NCBI GenBank assembly: GCA_029850585.1
Contig: JARCRQ010000009.1
Span: 1-35,825 of the forward strand
Length of the DNA stretch: 35,825 nucleotides
Direction: 5' to 3'
Source of the DNA: Sideroxydans sp.
GTDB lineage: Bacteria; Pseudomonadota; Gammaproteobacteria; Burkholderiales; Gallionellaceae
Made by a program: the position numbers and the translations under genes. Shown in pieces: positions 25,981 to 35,808 of this stretch; the stretch's first letter is position 1, and each line of letters starts with the position of its first letter. A model generated the notes under the pieces. The model was given only the letters and a program-made list of their open reading frames with translations, did no database searches and was not told where the DNA came from.

Positions 25981-26848
25981 ACCACAAACTCGCCGAAATG
26001 ATTAAGGTCGCGCCTAACCAGTCCTGCAAGCTCATCGCCTCGCCGACTAAAACATAAGACGAGGCGGCGGCGATAACCAGTTCAAACAAAAATAACAACA
26101 TAGATTGATTGGCGGGCAAGTGCGTCACGCCGTATTGCACCGCGTACGCCACCGCTGCCAACACGCCGCCTAAAATCAGCAGCACGGCAAAGTGGGCGAC
26201 GCTTAATCCTGCTAATTGTGGAGCGATACCGCCCTGCCAAATAATCAGCGGCAAGGTCAACGCCACCGTGCCGAATGCGACGCTAAAGGTTTTCGCTTCT
26301 AGGCTGATGTGCTGCGCGCGCCGTGATACCACGTTGGATAAAGCAAAACTAAATCCTGCCGCGAGCGCAATCCATTCCGAGACGTTTTGTGGCAAGGGTA
26401 AGCCGTGTTGCGGATTCCATAACATCACCACCGCGCCGCCGACCGACAACACGATGACCACATAGCCATAGCGATTCAGCGATTCTTTGAGCAAGCTGGC
26501 GGACAACAAAATCGTCCATAAAGGTGCGAGATAAAACAGCAACAACACGCGCATCACATCGCCTTTTAACATCGCCAATACATAGCCAAAATTCGCTGCA
26601 CCCGTGCTAACAATCAGCAACGCCAGCCAAGCCATTAAGTGGGCATTTTGCATCGCTGCAAATTCGCGCCACACGCGTGGCAACCACGCCAAACTCACCA
26701 GCAGCGCAATGCCAAACACCAGCAAGGTTGCCAGCGCGCCCGACACGCCCGCGTCTTGCAACACGCGGAACGGATACCAAATCAGCCCCCACACCAACGC
26801 GCCACTGAGTACGCCCGCAATCGGCATGAGATTTTTAGTTGTTTGCAT
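25961..26848 (-). CDS. DMT superfamily (EamA) transporter
   Basis: The protein (295 residues) has ten predicted membrane helices arranged as two EamA repeats: the first ends near LLFYLAPLWTILLSASLLKE and the second near MLLFLFELVIAAASSYVLVGEAM. Both carry the helix-ending pattern of drug/metabolite exporters. Substrates of this family range from amino acids to nucleotides and cannot be predicted here. It is divergent from dapC across about 51 bp, and its 3' end abuts the transposase remnant. Confidence 0.88.
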   Translation of the reverse strand: MQTTKNLMPIAGVLSGALVWGLIWYPFRVLQDAGVSGALATLLVFGIALLVSLAWLPRVWREFAAMQNAHLMAWLALLIVSTGAANFGYVLAMLKGDVMRVLLLFYLAPLWTILLSASLLKESLNRYGYVVIVLSVGGAVVMLWNPQHGLPLPQNVSEWIALAAGFSFALSNVVSRRAQHISLEAKTFSVAFGTVALTLPLIIWQGGIAPQLAGLSVAHFAVLLILGGVLAAVAYAVQYGVTHLPANQSMLLFLFELVIAAASSYVLVGEAMSLQDWLGATLIISASLWSGKIHA

Positions 26849-26860
26849 GAAGCTGACCTT

Positions 26861-26866
26861 TATAAT
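26861..26866 (+). promoter_or_regulatory. Probable -10 box for dapC
   Basis: A perfect TATAAT lies 33 bp before the dapC ATG in the short divergent gap to the transporter gene. No good -35 box was found at 16-18 bp spacing (TTGTTT at 26839-26844 is the nearest), so activation by a regulator is possible. Confidence 0.45.
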
Positions 26867-26899
26867 GCGCGCCTTTTGCGCGACGCTAGACTTTGAAAA

Positions 26900-28099
26900 A
26901 TGAATCCTGATTTAGAAAAACTTCAGCCCTACCCGTTTCAAAAACTCGCCGCTTTATTTGCGGCAGTAACACCCAATCCTGATTTGCGCGCGATTAGTTT
27001 GTCTATCGGCGAACCCAAACACGCCACGCCGCAATTCATCAAAGACGCGCTGATACAAGGTTTAGACGGGCTGGCGAATTATCCCACAACCGCAGGCTCG
27101 GACGCGTTGCGCAGCACCATGGCAATCTGGATCGGCAAGCGTTACGGCATTCCCACGCTGGATGCGAAGACGCAAGTGTTGCCTGTGAACGGCAGCCGCG
27201 AAGCGTTGTTTTCATTCGCACAAAGCGTGATAGACCGCAGCCAAAACTCCCCTGCCGTCATCTGTCCCAATCCCTTTTATCAAATCTACGAAGGCGCGGC
27301 GTTTTTGGCGGGGGCTACGCCCTACTTTCTCAACACCTTGCCCGAAGACCATTTCAAATTAAATTTTGCGCAACTGCCCGAAGAAGTTTGGCAACGCACA
27401 CAACTGATTTATGTGTGTACACCAGGCAACCCTAGCGGCAGCGTGATGGACTTGGAAGAATGGCAAACGCTGTTTGAGCTGTCCGACCGTTATGGTTTTG
27501 TCATCGCTTCGGATGAGTGTTATTCCGAAATTTATTTTGGCAATGACAAACCGCTAGGCGCGCTGCAAGCCTCACAGTTATTGGGGCGCAGCGATTACAA
27601 AAATCTGGTGATGTTCTCTAGTTTGTCCAAACGTTCTAATGTGCCGGGGATGCGCTCTGGCTTTGTCGCGGGTGATGCAAAGGTCATCGCCAAGTTCGCG
27701 CTGTACCGCACTTACCACGGTTCGGCGATGAATCCCGCCATTCAAGCGGCGACGATTGCGGCATGGAATGATGAAGCACATGTCATCGAAAATCGTCGTT
27801 TGTATGCGGAAAAATTTGCCCAAGTCGTCGCAATTCTCAACCCCGTATTGCCAGTGGTGATGCCCGATGCGGGATTCTATTTATGGATACGCACACCGAT
27901 TAGCGACAGCGATTTCGCGCAGCAACTTTATCGTGATTATCACGTCACCGTGTTGCCTGGCAGCTACTTAGCGCGTGAAGCGCAAGGCGTGAATCCGGGT
28001 GCAAATTTTGTGCGGCTGGCACTGGTGGCAAATACCGCAGAAACAATCGAGGCAGCACAGCGCATCGCGGCATTTGTCAAAGCCTTAGCAACTACATAA
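26900..28099 (+). CDS. dapC: Succinyldiaminopimelate transaminase
   Basis: This PLP-dependent aminotransferase of class I fold (399 residues) converts N-succinyl-2-amino-6-ketopimelate and glutamate to N-succinyl-LL-diaminopimelate. Visible features are LSIGEPKHATP near residue 35, the TPGNPSG motif (174-180), ASDECYSEIYF, the PLP lysine Lys244 in SSLSKRSNVPGMRSG, and a C-terminal F-V-R-L-A-L arginine that binds the substrate carboxylate. The DapC form (rather than ArgD) fits the adjacent dapD and dapE. No clear ribosome site precedes the ATG. Confidence 0.94.
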   Translation: MNPDLEKLQPYPFQKLAALFAAVTPNPDLRAISLSIGEPKHATPQFIKDALIQGLDGLANYPTTAGSDALRSTMAIWIGKRYGIPTLDAKTQVLPVNGSREALFSFAQSVIDRSQNSPAVICPNPFYQIYEGAAFLAGATPYFLNTLPEDHFKLNFAQLPEEVWQRTQLIYVCTPGNPSGSVMDLEEWQTLFELSDRYGFVIASDECYSEIYFGNDKPLGALQASQLLGRSDYKNLVMFSSLSKRSNVPGMRSGFVAGDAKVIAKFALYRTYHGSAMNPAIQAATIAAWNDEAHVIENRRLYAEKFAQVVAILNPVLPVVMPDAGFYLWIRTPISDSDFAQQLYRDYHVTVLPGSYLAREAQGVNPGANFVRLALVANTAETIEAAQRIAAFVKALATT

Positions 28100-28108
28100 A
28101 ACATCTTT

Positions 28109-28170
28109 GTTCGCTTAGTTTATTGAGCAAGCGAATGAGGCAGAAAGCCTCAGCGCGGCTATAATGCCGC
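28109..28170 (+). promoter_or_regulatory. Hairpins and -10 box in the dapC-dapD gap
   Basis: The 156-bp gap holds a stem TTCGCTT/AAGCGAA (28110-28135), a 5-bp hairpin GAGGC/GCCTC (28137-28151), then GCGGC-TATAAT-GCCGC (about 28155-28170), a palindrome around a perfect -10 box at 28160-28165. A dapD transcript from here would have an untranslated leader of about 85 nt. No -35 match or known riboswitch was recognised. The hairpins lack T runs. Confidence 0.45.
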
Positions 28171-28255
28171 CCAAATTCGATGCTGCGTCAGCAACACCCA
28201 CCGCAAAACCAAACGAACAACTATCAACTAGCCACTTTAACCAACAGGAAAAATC

Positions 28256-29077
28256 ATGAACCAACTCCAAGCCATTATCGAAACCGCCTTTGAACGTCGC
28301 GCCGAAATCACCCCACGCAATGCCGATGCGCAACTGAAAGAAGCGGTCGATGCCGTCATCACTAAGTTGGACAACGGTACATTGCGCGTGGCAGAAAAAA
28401 TCAACGGTGATTGGGTCACGCATCAATGGTTGAAGAAAGCCGTGTTGCTGTCGTTCCGTTTGGAAGACAACGCCTTCATCAAAGGCGGCTTCACCAACTA
28501 CTACGACAAAGTGCCCTCAAAATTTGCCGACTACAACAGCCGCGACTTCCGCGAAGGCGGCTTCCGTGTCGTGCCGCCTGCGGCAGCGCGCAAAGGTGCG
28601 TTCATCGCCAAGAACGTGGTACTGATGCCGTCGTATGTGAACATCGGCGCGTACGTCGATGAAGGCACGATGGTGGATACTTGGGCGACGGTAGGTTCAT
28701 GCGCGCAGATTGGTAAAAACGTGCATCTGAGTGGCGGCGTGGGTATCGGCGGCGTGCTTGAACCCGTGCAAGCTAACCCAACAATCATCGGCGATAACTG
28801 CTTCGTTGGCGCACGTTCTGAAATTGTGGAAGGCGTGATTTTGGAAGACAACGTGGTGATTTCGATGGGCGTGTTCATCGGTCAAAGCACCAAAATTTAC
28901 GATCGCGAAACCGGCACCGTCACTTACGGTCGCGTACCCGCAGGTTCAGTAGTAGTGAGCGGCAGCCTGCCGTCAGCGGATGGAAAATATAGTTTGTATT
29001 GCGCCGTTATTGTGAAGAAAGTCGATGCTAAAACCTTAAGCAAGGTCGGCATTAACGAACTGTTGCGCGGAATTTAA
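28256..29077 (+). CDS. dapD: 2,3,4,5-tetrahydropyridine-2,6-dicarboxylate N-succinyltransferase
   Basis: The protein (273 residues) succinylates tetrahydrodipicolinate, the first step of the succinylase branch to diaminopimelate and lysine. An N-terminal helical domain is followed by left-handed beta-helix hexapeptide repeats: [40 protein letters not shown] and [18 protein letters not shown]. Its length is typical of DapD. An AGGA ribosome site lies 7-8 nt before the ATG. It follows dapC and precedes pilU across a palindromic repeat. Confidence 0.96.
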   Translation: MNQLQAIIETAFERRAEITPRNADAQLKEAVDAVITKLDNGTLRVAEKINGDWVTHQWLKKAVLLSFRLEDNAFIKGGFTNYYDKVPSKFADYNSRDFREGGFRVVPPAAARKGAFIAKNVVLMPSYVNIGAYVDEGTMVDTWATVGSCAQIGKNVHLSGGVGIGGVLEPVQANPTIIGDNCFVGARSEIVEGVILEDNVVISMGVFIGQSTKIYDRETGTVTYGRVPAGSVVVSGSLPSADGKYSLYCAVIVKKVDAKTLSKVGINELLRGI

Positions 29078-29078
29078 T

Positions 29079-29145
29079 GTAGGGGCGTATGGCATACGCC
29101 CTACCGATTACCATGACACAAGGGCGTATTGCCATACGCCCCTAC
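29079..29145. repeat. Paired REP-like palindromes in inverted orientation
   Basis: Two near-identical units of 24 and 25 nt face each other across an 18-nt spacer: 29079-29102 begins GTAGGGGCGTATGGC, and 29121-29145 is its reverse complement with one inserted base. Each unit is also a palindrome (GGGCGTAT pairing with ATACGCCC), so either two small hairpins or one long one can form. The arrangement resembles a REP doublet (REPIN/BIME). The second unit ends 1 bp before the GGGAG ribosome site of pilU. Confidence 0.85.
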
Positions 29146-29156
29146 GGGAGAACCCC

Positions 29157-30305
29157 ATGATCATCACGCCTTTGCTACAACTCGCAGCCGATAAAGAAGC
29201 ATCCGATTTGTTTTTCTCGGTCGGCGCGCCAGTCAATATCAAAATTGAAGGGGTGGCGATGCCCGTTAATGCCCAGATACTCGACGGCGAAATGACTAAG
29301 CAGATTGCTTACGAATTGATGTCGCAAAATCAGATCGATGATTTTGAGTTGCAGATGGAATTGAATTTTTCCTTCCGTGTGCCAGGCATTGGTAATTTCC
29401 GCGTCAACGTGTTCCGACAACGCGGCGATGTGGCACTGGTGATTCGTCATATCAAGGCAAAAATCAATCAAGTGGAAAACCTAAATCTGCCTTTGGTGCT
29501 CAAAGAGCTGATTATGGAAAAGCGCGGCTTGGTGCTGGTGGTGGGCGCGACAGGTTCGGGTAAATCGACCACGCTGGCAGCGATGTTGGAGTATCGCAAC
29601 CAAACTAAGAGCGGTCATATTTTGACGGTAGAAGATCCGATTGAATATATTTTTCAACACGGTAAATCTATCGTCAATCAACGCGAAATCGGCACGGATA
29701 CCTTGTCATACGACCATGCCTTATCGAGCGGAATGCGTGAAGCACCCGATGTGTTGATGATCGGTGAAATACGTGATCGCGAAACCCTCAAACACGCGCT
29801 GATTTTTGCCCAAACTGGGCATTTATGTTTGGCAACTTTGCACGCCAATAATAGTTATCACGCGCTCAATCGTATCGTCAATTTCTTCCCTTACGAATCG
29901 CGCCGCAGCGTGTTGTCGGATTTGTCGATGTGCTTACATGCCGTGATTTCACAGCGTTTAGTGCCAGGCTTGGATGGGAAATTAGTCCCTGCGGTGGAAA
30001 TTTTAATGAAGACCACCGTCATCGCTGACATGATTAAAAATGATGAAATTGAAAAGATTCGTGATGCGATTGAAAAGAGCGTTTCAGCAGGTTCGCAAAC
30101 CTTTGAGCGGGCTCTGTATAAATTGTATAAAGCAGGCAAAATCAGCAAAGACGAAGCGATGCGTAATGCCGATTCAGCCAGCAATTTGTCCACGCTGATT
30201 GACTTTTCAAGCGGTGCCAAGACTGCGCAAAATCCAGCCTACAATCCCGCTACTAGCAGTAAGCCACTGGATGAGTTTGATCTCAACTTGGATGATCCAA
30301 AATAA
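29157..30305 (+). CDS. pilU: Type IV pilus retraction ATPase PilU
   Basis: The protein (382 residues) is a PilT/PilU-class AAA+ ATPase. An N-terminal PAS-like domain (1-105) precedes the ATPase core with Walker A GATGSGKST (130-138), the Asp box VEDPIEYIFQH, Walker B DVLMIGEIRD and the His box ATLHANNS. The long C-terminus (about 345-382) and an early ASDLFFSVGAP favour PilU over PilT. PilU works with PilT to retract pili, yet no pilT adjoins it here. It has GGGAG about 6-7 nt before the ATG, and its stop overlaps the next gene as TAATG. Confidence 0.88.
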   Translation: MIITPLLQLAADKEASDLFFSVGAPVNIKIEGVAMPVNAQILDGEMTKQIAYELMSQNQIDDFELQMELNFSFRVPGIGNFRVNVFRQRGDVALVIRHIKAKINQVENLNLPLVLKELIMEKRGLVLVVGATGSGKSTTLAAMLEYRNQTKSGHILTVEDPIEYIFQHGKSIVNQREIGTDTLSYDHALSSGMREAPDVLMIGEIRDRETLKHALIFAQTGHLCLATLHANNSYHALNRIVNFFPYESRRSVLSDLSMCLHAVISQRLVPGLDGKLVPAVEILMKTTVIADMIKNDEIEKIRDAIEKSVSAGSQTFERALYKLYKAGKISKDEAMRNADSASNLSTLIDFSSGAKTAQNPAYNPATSSKPLDEFDLNLDDPK

Positions 30306-30655
30306 TGAAGCTGTACGGCATTGCCAATTGCGACACGGTCAAAAAAGCACGCGCTTGGCTGGCGCAAAACGATATTACCGTTGAATTTCACGACTACAAA
30401 AAACTCGGTTTAGATGCGGCAACTGCCGCAGCTTGGTTGCAACAAGTGGACTGGCAAACACTCATCAATCGCAAAGGTCTGACTTGGCGTGGCTTAGATG
30501 AAGCGCGCAAATTGCAAATCGTCGATAACGCCAGTGCGCTGGCTTTAATGTTAGAAAAAACCAGTGTGATTAAACGCCCTGTTTTAGTCCGCGATGCAAC
30601 GCTGCTACACATCGGTTTCGATGCCGAATCCTACTCAAAAATTTTTACTCTTTAA
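30305..30655 (+). CDS. yffB: ArsC/Spx-family thioredoxin-fold protein YffB
   Basis: This small protein (116 residues) has the ArsC-like fold with one N-terminal cysteine, Cys9 in GIANCDTVKKARAWL, and the later LINRKGLTWRGLD and VIKRPVLV strands. The N-C-D-T-V-K-K-A-R form is that of YffB rather than of arsenate reductase. YffB binds glutathione and its cellular job is unclear. In E. coli yffB immediately precedes dapE, as here. Its ATG overlaps the pilU stop by 1 bp, and dapE begins 6 bp after its stop. Confidence 0.88.
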   Translation: MKLYGIANCDTVKKARAWLAQNDITVEFHDYKKLGLDAATAAAWLQQVDWQTLINRKGLTWRGLDEARKLQIVDNASALALMLEKTSVIKRPVLVRDATLLHIGFDAESYSKIFTL

Positions 30656-31792
<1,137 letters not shown>

Positions 31793-31793
31793 T

Positions 31794-31958
31794 ATGATGA
31801 CCTTAATTTTAATTTTGGCGGTGGTAATGATTGCCTTCGTAGGCTTAGTGCGTTACGACGTGCATAAACATAAATACAGCCCAGAGGCATTGGCAAAATT
31901 AGAGGCGGATGCAAAAGCCAAAGCCTTAACTGATACAACTAAAAACAGCAAAAAATGA
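31794..31958 (+). CDS. Small single-pass membrane protein between dapE and prmB
   Basis: This 54-codon gene (or 53 from the second of two tandem ATGs) is below the usual size cut-off. It encodes MMTLILILAVVMIAFVGLV, one strong membrane helix, followed by a charged tail rich in Lys, Ala and Asp (VHKHKYSPEALAKLEADAKA). It starts 1 bp after the dapE stop, and its TGA overlaps the prmB ATG as ATGA. prmB has no ribosome site of its own, so coupling to this gene is likely. E. coli also has a small membrane protein gene (ypfN) after dapE, but sequence similarity is not evident. Function unknown. Confidence 0.7.
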   Translation: MMTLILILAVVMIAFVGLVRYDVHKHKYSPEALAKLEADAKAKALTDTTKNSKK

Positions 31959-32857
31959 GCGACCATTTTCCCCTAGCCACCGCCGATTTGCATACCGTGC
32001 GCGATTATGTGCGCTTCGCCGTCAGCCGTTTTTATCAAGCCGAATTATTTTTCGGACACGGCAGCAGCGATGCCTATGACGAAGCTGTCTATCTCGTTTT
32101 ACACACCTTGCATTTGCCGTTGGATAGGCTAGAACCTTTTATGGACGCGCGTCTCACCGCAAGCGAGCGCGGCGAAGTTTTAAGCATCATTCAGCGTCGT
32201 GTTGTAGAACGCATCCCCGCCGCTTACCTCACTCACGAAGCATTTTTGGGCGAATACAGCTTCTATGTGGACGAGCGCGTTATCGTGCCGCGTTCCTTTA
32301 TCGCAGAATTATTGCGCACCCAATTAAGTCCGTGGATAGCTGACGCGGAAGCGGTTAGCAGCGTGTTGGACATGTGTACCGGCAGCGGTTGTTTGGCAAT
32401 TTTGGCGGCGCACGAATTCCCTAATGCGCAAGTTGACGCGGTGGATTTATCACCCGACGCGCTGCATGTTGCGGCGCACAACATCACCGACTACGAGCTG
32501 CAAGACCGCGTGCAACTCATCCAGTCTGATTTATTCAGCCAACTCGGTGAGCGACGCTACGACCTCATCATCAGCAATCCGCCTTACGTCGATGCACCCT
32601 CAGTAGCCGCCCTGCCACAAGAGTATTTGCATGAACCCGAATTGTCTTTAGGCAGTGGCGCAGACGGCTTAGATGCCACGCGCATCATCCTAAAAAACGC
32701 CGCGCAACACCTCAGCGAAAATGGCATTTTGATTGTCGAAATCGGTCACAACCGCGACCTGCTAGAAGCCGAATATCCCAAGCTGCCCTTCACTTGGCTG
32801 GATGTCACGGCGGGCGACCAGTTCGTGTTTATGCTGCACCGCAACGATTTAATTTAA
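31955..32857 (+). CDS. prmB: Ribosomal protein uL3 N5-glutamine methyltransferase
   Basis: The protein (300 residues) methylates a glutamine of ribosomal protein L3. It belongs to the HemK/PrmB family: an N-terminal helical domain with IPAAYLTHEAFLGEYSFYV, SAM motif I in VLDMCTGSGCLAILAA, the acidic AVDLSPDAL and the catalytic SNPPYVD (Asn208-Tyr211). The longer N-terminus and ERIPAAYLT favour PrmB over PrmC. Its ATG overlaps the microprotein stop, and its TAA overlaps the hpnC ATG by 1 bp, so it is embedded in one transcription unit. Confidence 0.93.
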   Translation: MSDHFPLATADLHTVRDYVRFAVSRFYQAELFFGHGSSDAYDEAVYLVLHTLHLPLDRLEPFMDARLTASERGEVLSIIQRRVVERIPAAYLTHEAFLGEYSFYVDERVIVPRSFIAELLRTQLSPWIADAEAVSSVLDMCTGSGCLAILAAHEFPNAQVDAVDLSPDALHVAAHNITDYELQDRVQLIQSDLFSQLGERRYDLIISNPPYVDAPSVAALPQEYLHEPELSLGSGADGLDATRIILKNAAQHLSENGILIVEIGHNRDLLEAEYPKLPFTWLDVTAGDQFVFMLHRNDLI

Positions 32858-33672
32858 TGTCTGTCGAACATTACGAAAATTTTCCTGTTGCTTCTATCCT
32901 TATGCCGCGCCGCTTGCGCAAGCCAGTGGCGGCGATTTATCACTTTGCGCGCGAGGCGGATGATATTGCCGATGAAGGTGACTTTTCTGACCAAGAACGA
33001 CTGAATAAATTAGACGAATTTCGCGCCGAATTAGCGCGTATCGCTGCACATGAAAAGCCGCTCACCCCGCTGTTTCAACACCTCGCGGTTGAAGTTGCGC
33101 AGCATGAATTACCCATGCAACCTTTCTACGATTTGCTGGATGCGTTCTCGCAAGACGTGGTGCAAAAGCGTTACGCGAATTATGAAGAATTACTCGATTA
33201 CTGCCGTCGTTCGGCGAATCCGGTTGGCACGTTGATGCTGCATCTGTATGAAGAAGCGACACCCGTAAATATCGCGTATTCCGATGCGATTTGCACGGCA
33301 TTGCAGCTCATCAACTTTTGGCAAGACGTAGCAAAAGACGATGCGATTGCGCGCATTTATTTACCGCTGGATGAGATGCAAAAATTCAATGTGTGCGAAA
33401 AAAATATCACTGAAAAAATCTGCGATGACGCATGGCGCGCGCTGATGAAATTCCAAGTCGATAGAGCGCGAACCCTGATGTTGCAAGGCGCGCCGCTGGG
33501 CAGCATTTTGACCGGACGCATCGGTTTGGAAATGCGCATGATTATTCAAGGCGGTCTGCGCATCCTCAAAAAAATAGAAAATGTTGACTACGACGTGTTT
33601 AATAAACGCCCTGTGTTGCGTCCGCTCGATTGGCTCATCATGTTGGCAAAATCCGCTCCACATACTTACTAA
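32857..33672 (+). CDS. hpnC: Hydroxysqualene synthase HpnC
   Basis: The protein (271 residues) is a squalene/phytoene synthase-fold enzyme. It has the first aspartate-rich region in HFAREADDIADEG, an N-terminal VASILMPRRLRKPVAAIY segment, and the second motif in ALQLINFWQDVAKD. HpnC converts presqualene diphosphate to hydroxysqualene. A longer frame from 32794 would run through prmB; the ATG at 32857 forms TAATG with the prmB stop and gives the family N-terminus SVEHYENF. hpnD follows 4 bp after its stop. Confidence 0.92.
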   Translation: MSVEHYENFPVASILMPRRLRKPVAAIYHFAREADDIADEGDFSDQERLNKLDEFRAELARIAAHEKPLTPLFQHLAVEVAQHELPMQPFYDLLDAFSQDVVQKRYANYEELLDYCRRSANPVGTLMLHLYEEATPVNIAYSDAICTALQLINFWQDVAKDDAIARIYLPLDEMQKFNVCEKNITEKICDDAWRALMKFQVDRARTLMLQGAPLGSILTGRIGLEMRMIIQGGLRILKKIENVDYDVFNKRPVLRPLDWLIMLAKSAPHTY

Positions 33673-33676
33673 TTTT

Positions 33677-34510
33677 ATGAATCCAGACCAATACTGCCAA
33701 GACAAAGCCGCTGCGAGTGGCTCTAGTTTTTACAATAGCTTTCGTTTTTTAGCCAAGGATAAACGCCGTGCGATTACCGCGCTGTATGCGTTTTGCCGCG
33801 AAGTGGACGATGTGGTGGATGAGTGTTCGGACGAGGATGTGGCACGCACCACGCTGAATTGGTGGCGGAATCAGGTGGCGGAAATTTATGGCGGTAAGCC
33901 GCAACACCCCGTGGCGATTGCGCTCGTGCCCATCGTCAAACAATTCAATCTGGCACAGGAACATTTGCTCGAAATCATCGACGGTATGGAGATGGATTTG
34001 CAGCATCCGCGCTATGAAAATTTCAAATCGCTGCAACTGTATTGCTACCGCGTTGCATCCGTGGTGGGCTTGCTAACGGTGGAAATTTTCGGCTATAAAA
34101 ATCGCCAGACTTTGAAATATGCGCACGATTTAGGCATTGCGTTTCAGCTCACCAATATCATTCGCGATGTGGGCGAAGACGCACGACGTAATCGTATTTA
34201 TCTGCCGATGGACGAACTGCAACAGTTCAACGTCACCGCCGCCGACATTCTCAATTCACGCGATTCAGAAAATTTCCAAAAGCTCATGGCGTTTCAAGTT
34301 GAACGCGCGCAACGCTTTTACGATCAAGCCCTAGCCTTGTTGCCAAAGGAAGATAAAAAAGCGCAACGCGTCGGTTTAATCATGGCAGCAATTTATCGCG
34401 CCACGCTGATTGAAGTCGTCTCTAGCGGCTGCCACGTCCTCAAAGAACGCGTGTCGCTCACGCCGAGTTATAAATTATGGCTGGCATTCAAAACGTGGCT
34501 GATGAACTAA
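33677..34510 (+). CDS. hpnD: Presqualene diphosphate synthase HpnD
   Basis: The protein (277 residues) condenses two farnesyl diphosphates to presqualene diphosphate. It shares the squalene/phytoene synthase fold: SSFYNSFRFLAKDKRRAI at the N-terminus, first acidic motif CREVDDVVDE, and second motif QLTNIIRDVGEDARRNRIYLP. The start at 33677 lies 4 bp after hpnC; the longer open frame would overlap hpnC by about 90 bp. HpnC and HpnD are clearly paralogues lying in tandem. Its end overlaps hpnE. Confidence 0.93.
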   Translation: MNPDQYCQDKAAASGSSFYNSFRFLAKDKRRAITALYAFCREVDDVVDECSDEDVARTTLNWWRNQVAEIYGGKPQHPVAIALVPIVKQFNLAQEHLLEIIDGMEMDLQHPRYENFKSLQLYCYRVASVVGLLTVEIFGYKNRQTLKYAHDLGIAFQLTNIIRDVGEDARRNRIYLPMDELQQFNVTAADILNSRDSENFQKLMAFQVERAQRFYDQALALLPKEDKKAQRVGLIMAAIYRATLIEVVSSGCHVLKERVSLTPSYKLWLAFKTWLMN

Positions 34511-35808
34511 AAGCTTTTTCTAACATTGCCATCATCGGTGGTGGCTATGCTGGCATGGCAGCGGCGGTGGAACTTGCTGCGCGTGGCATTACGGTGACGG
34601 TGTTTGAAAGTGCCAAGCAGCTTGGTGGACGCGCGCGCGGGCTGGTTTATAACGACACGCAACTGGATAACGGTCAGCATCTATTACTCGGTTGCTATCG
34701 CGAAACATTGCGCCTTATCGAGCTAGTCGGTGGCAATCTCGAACAGGACTTTTTACGCTTGCCTTTGCAGCTTGATTTGCATGGACAGTTCTCGCTCAAA
34801 GCACCGCGCCTGCCCGCTCCACTGCACTTGCTGGTCGCGCTGTTACGCGCACAAGGATTGACTTGGCGCGAACGCATCAAAGCTGCGCGTTTTATGCTCA
34901 CGCTGCGCCGTATGAATTTTCATTTAGCGCACGACATGACGGTCAGCGCGTTGCTCGCCCAGCACGGACAAGATGCGAATCTGTCGCGCAAACTTTGGGA
35001 ACCCTTGTGCATCGCCGCCTTGAACACGCCGATTCATAAGGCTTCCGCGCAGGTGTTGCTAAATGTATTGCGCGACGCCCTCAATCAAAGTCGCAGCGAC
35101 TCCGACATGTTGTTGCCGCGCATCGACTTCACCGCGCTGTTTCCGCAACGTGCCGCCACTTTTATCGAACAACGTGGCGGCAAAGTTTTGCTCTCGACGA
35201 GGGTGGAAAAAATCGAGTTGCATGATGACGGTGTGGCGATAACAACTACACACGGCACGCAAATTTTTAGTCAGCTTATTTGCGCGACCTCGCCTAACAT
35301 CGCAGCGAAATTATTGAGTGAGATTGCACCGGACAGCGTGGCGAAAATAGCCGCGTTAGAGCAGCAACCGATTTACACCGTGTACCTGCAATACCCCGCA
35401 CACGTTCGTCTGCCCTGCCCTATGCTGGGCTTGCATCAGCGCGCCAGCCAATGGTTATTCGACAAAGGGCAAATCGCCCACCAGCACGGCTTAATCGCCT
35501 CGGTGATTAGCGCGGAAGGCTTACACCAAAACTTATCGCAGGACGAATTGGCGCAAAAAATTATCGAAGAATTACACCAAGAATTTGGCATCGTTGACAC
35601 GCCGCTGTGGGTCAAAGTCATCGCCGAAAAGCGCGCGACATTTTGTTGCTCTCCCAATCTACAACGCCCGACTCAAGCCACTGCCGCTGTGCGTTTGTTT
35701 CTGGCGGGCGACTACACAGCGGGCGATTATCCAGCGACTTTAGAAGGTGCGGTGATAAGCGGAATACGCTGTGCGGCGTTAGTGTTCGACGTTGCTAACA
35801 AAAGATAA
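34477..35808 (+). CDS. hpnE: Hydroxysqualene dehydroxylase HpnE
   Basis: This FAD-dependent amine-oxidase-type protein (443 residues) reduces hydroxysqualene to squalene, completing the HpnCDE route to hopanoid precursors. It has the FAD motif IAIIGGGYAGMAAAVELAARG (broken here after 20 residues at AAR), the following LGGRARG, and a C-terminal FLAGDYTAGDYPATLEGAVISG flavin-closing segment in two parts, FLAGDYTAGDYPAT and LEGAVISG. The ATG at 34477 overlaps hpnD by 34 bp; a GTG at 34495 would shorten it by six residues, and neither has a clear ribosome site. Hopanoid cyclase (shc) is not in the window. Confidence 0.92.
   Translation: MAGIQNVADELKAFSNIAIIGGGYAGMAAAVELAARGITVTVFESAKQLGGRARGLVYNDTQLDNGQHLLLGCYRETLRLIELVGGNLEQDFLRLPLQLDLHGQFSLKAPRLPAPLHLLVALLRAQGLTWRERIKAARFMLTLRRMNFHLAHDMTVSALLAQHGQDANLSRKLWEPLCIAALNTPIHKASAQVLLNVLRDALNQSRSDSDMLLPRIDFTALFPQRAATFIEQRGGKVLLSTRVEKIELHDDGVAITTTHGTQIFSQLICATSPNIAAKLLSEIAPDSVAKIAALEQQPIYTVYLQYPAHVRLPCPMLGLHQRASQWLFDKGQIAHQHGLIASVISAEGLHQNLSQDELAQKIIEELHQEFGIVDTPLWVKVIAEKRATFCCSPNLQRPTQATAAVRLFLAGDYTAGDYPATLEGAVISGIRCAALVFDVANKR

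Noticed and set aside
30305-30655. Arsenate reductase (arsC)
   Set aside because: The cysteine region reads N-C-D-T-V-K-K-A-R, as in YffB, and the position before dapE matches yffB; no ars genes are nearby.
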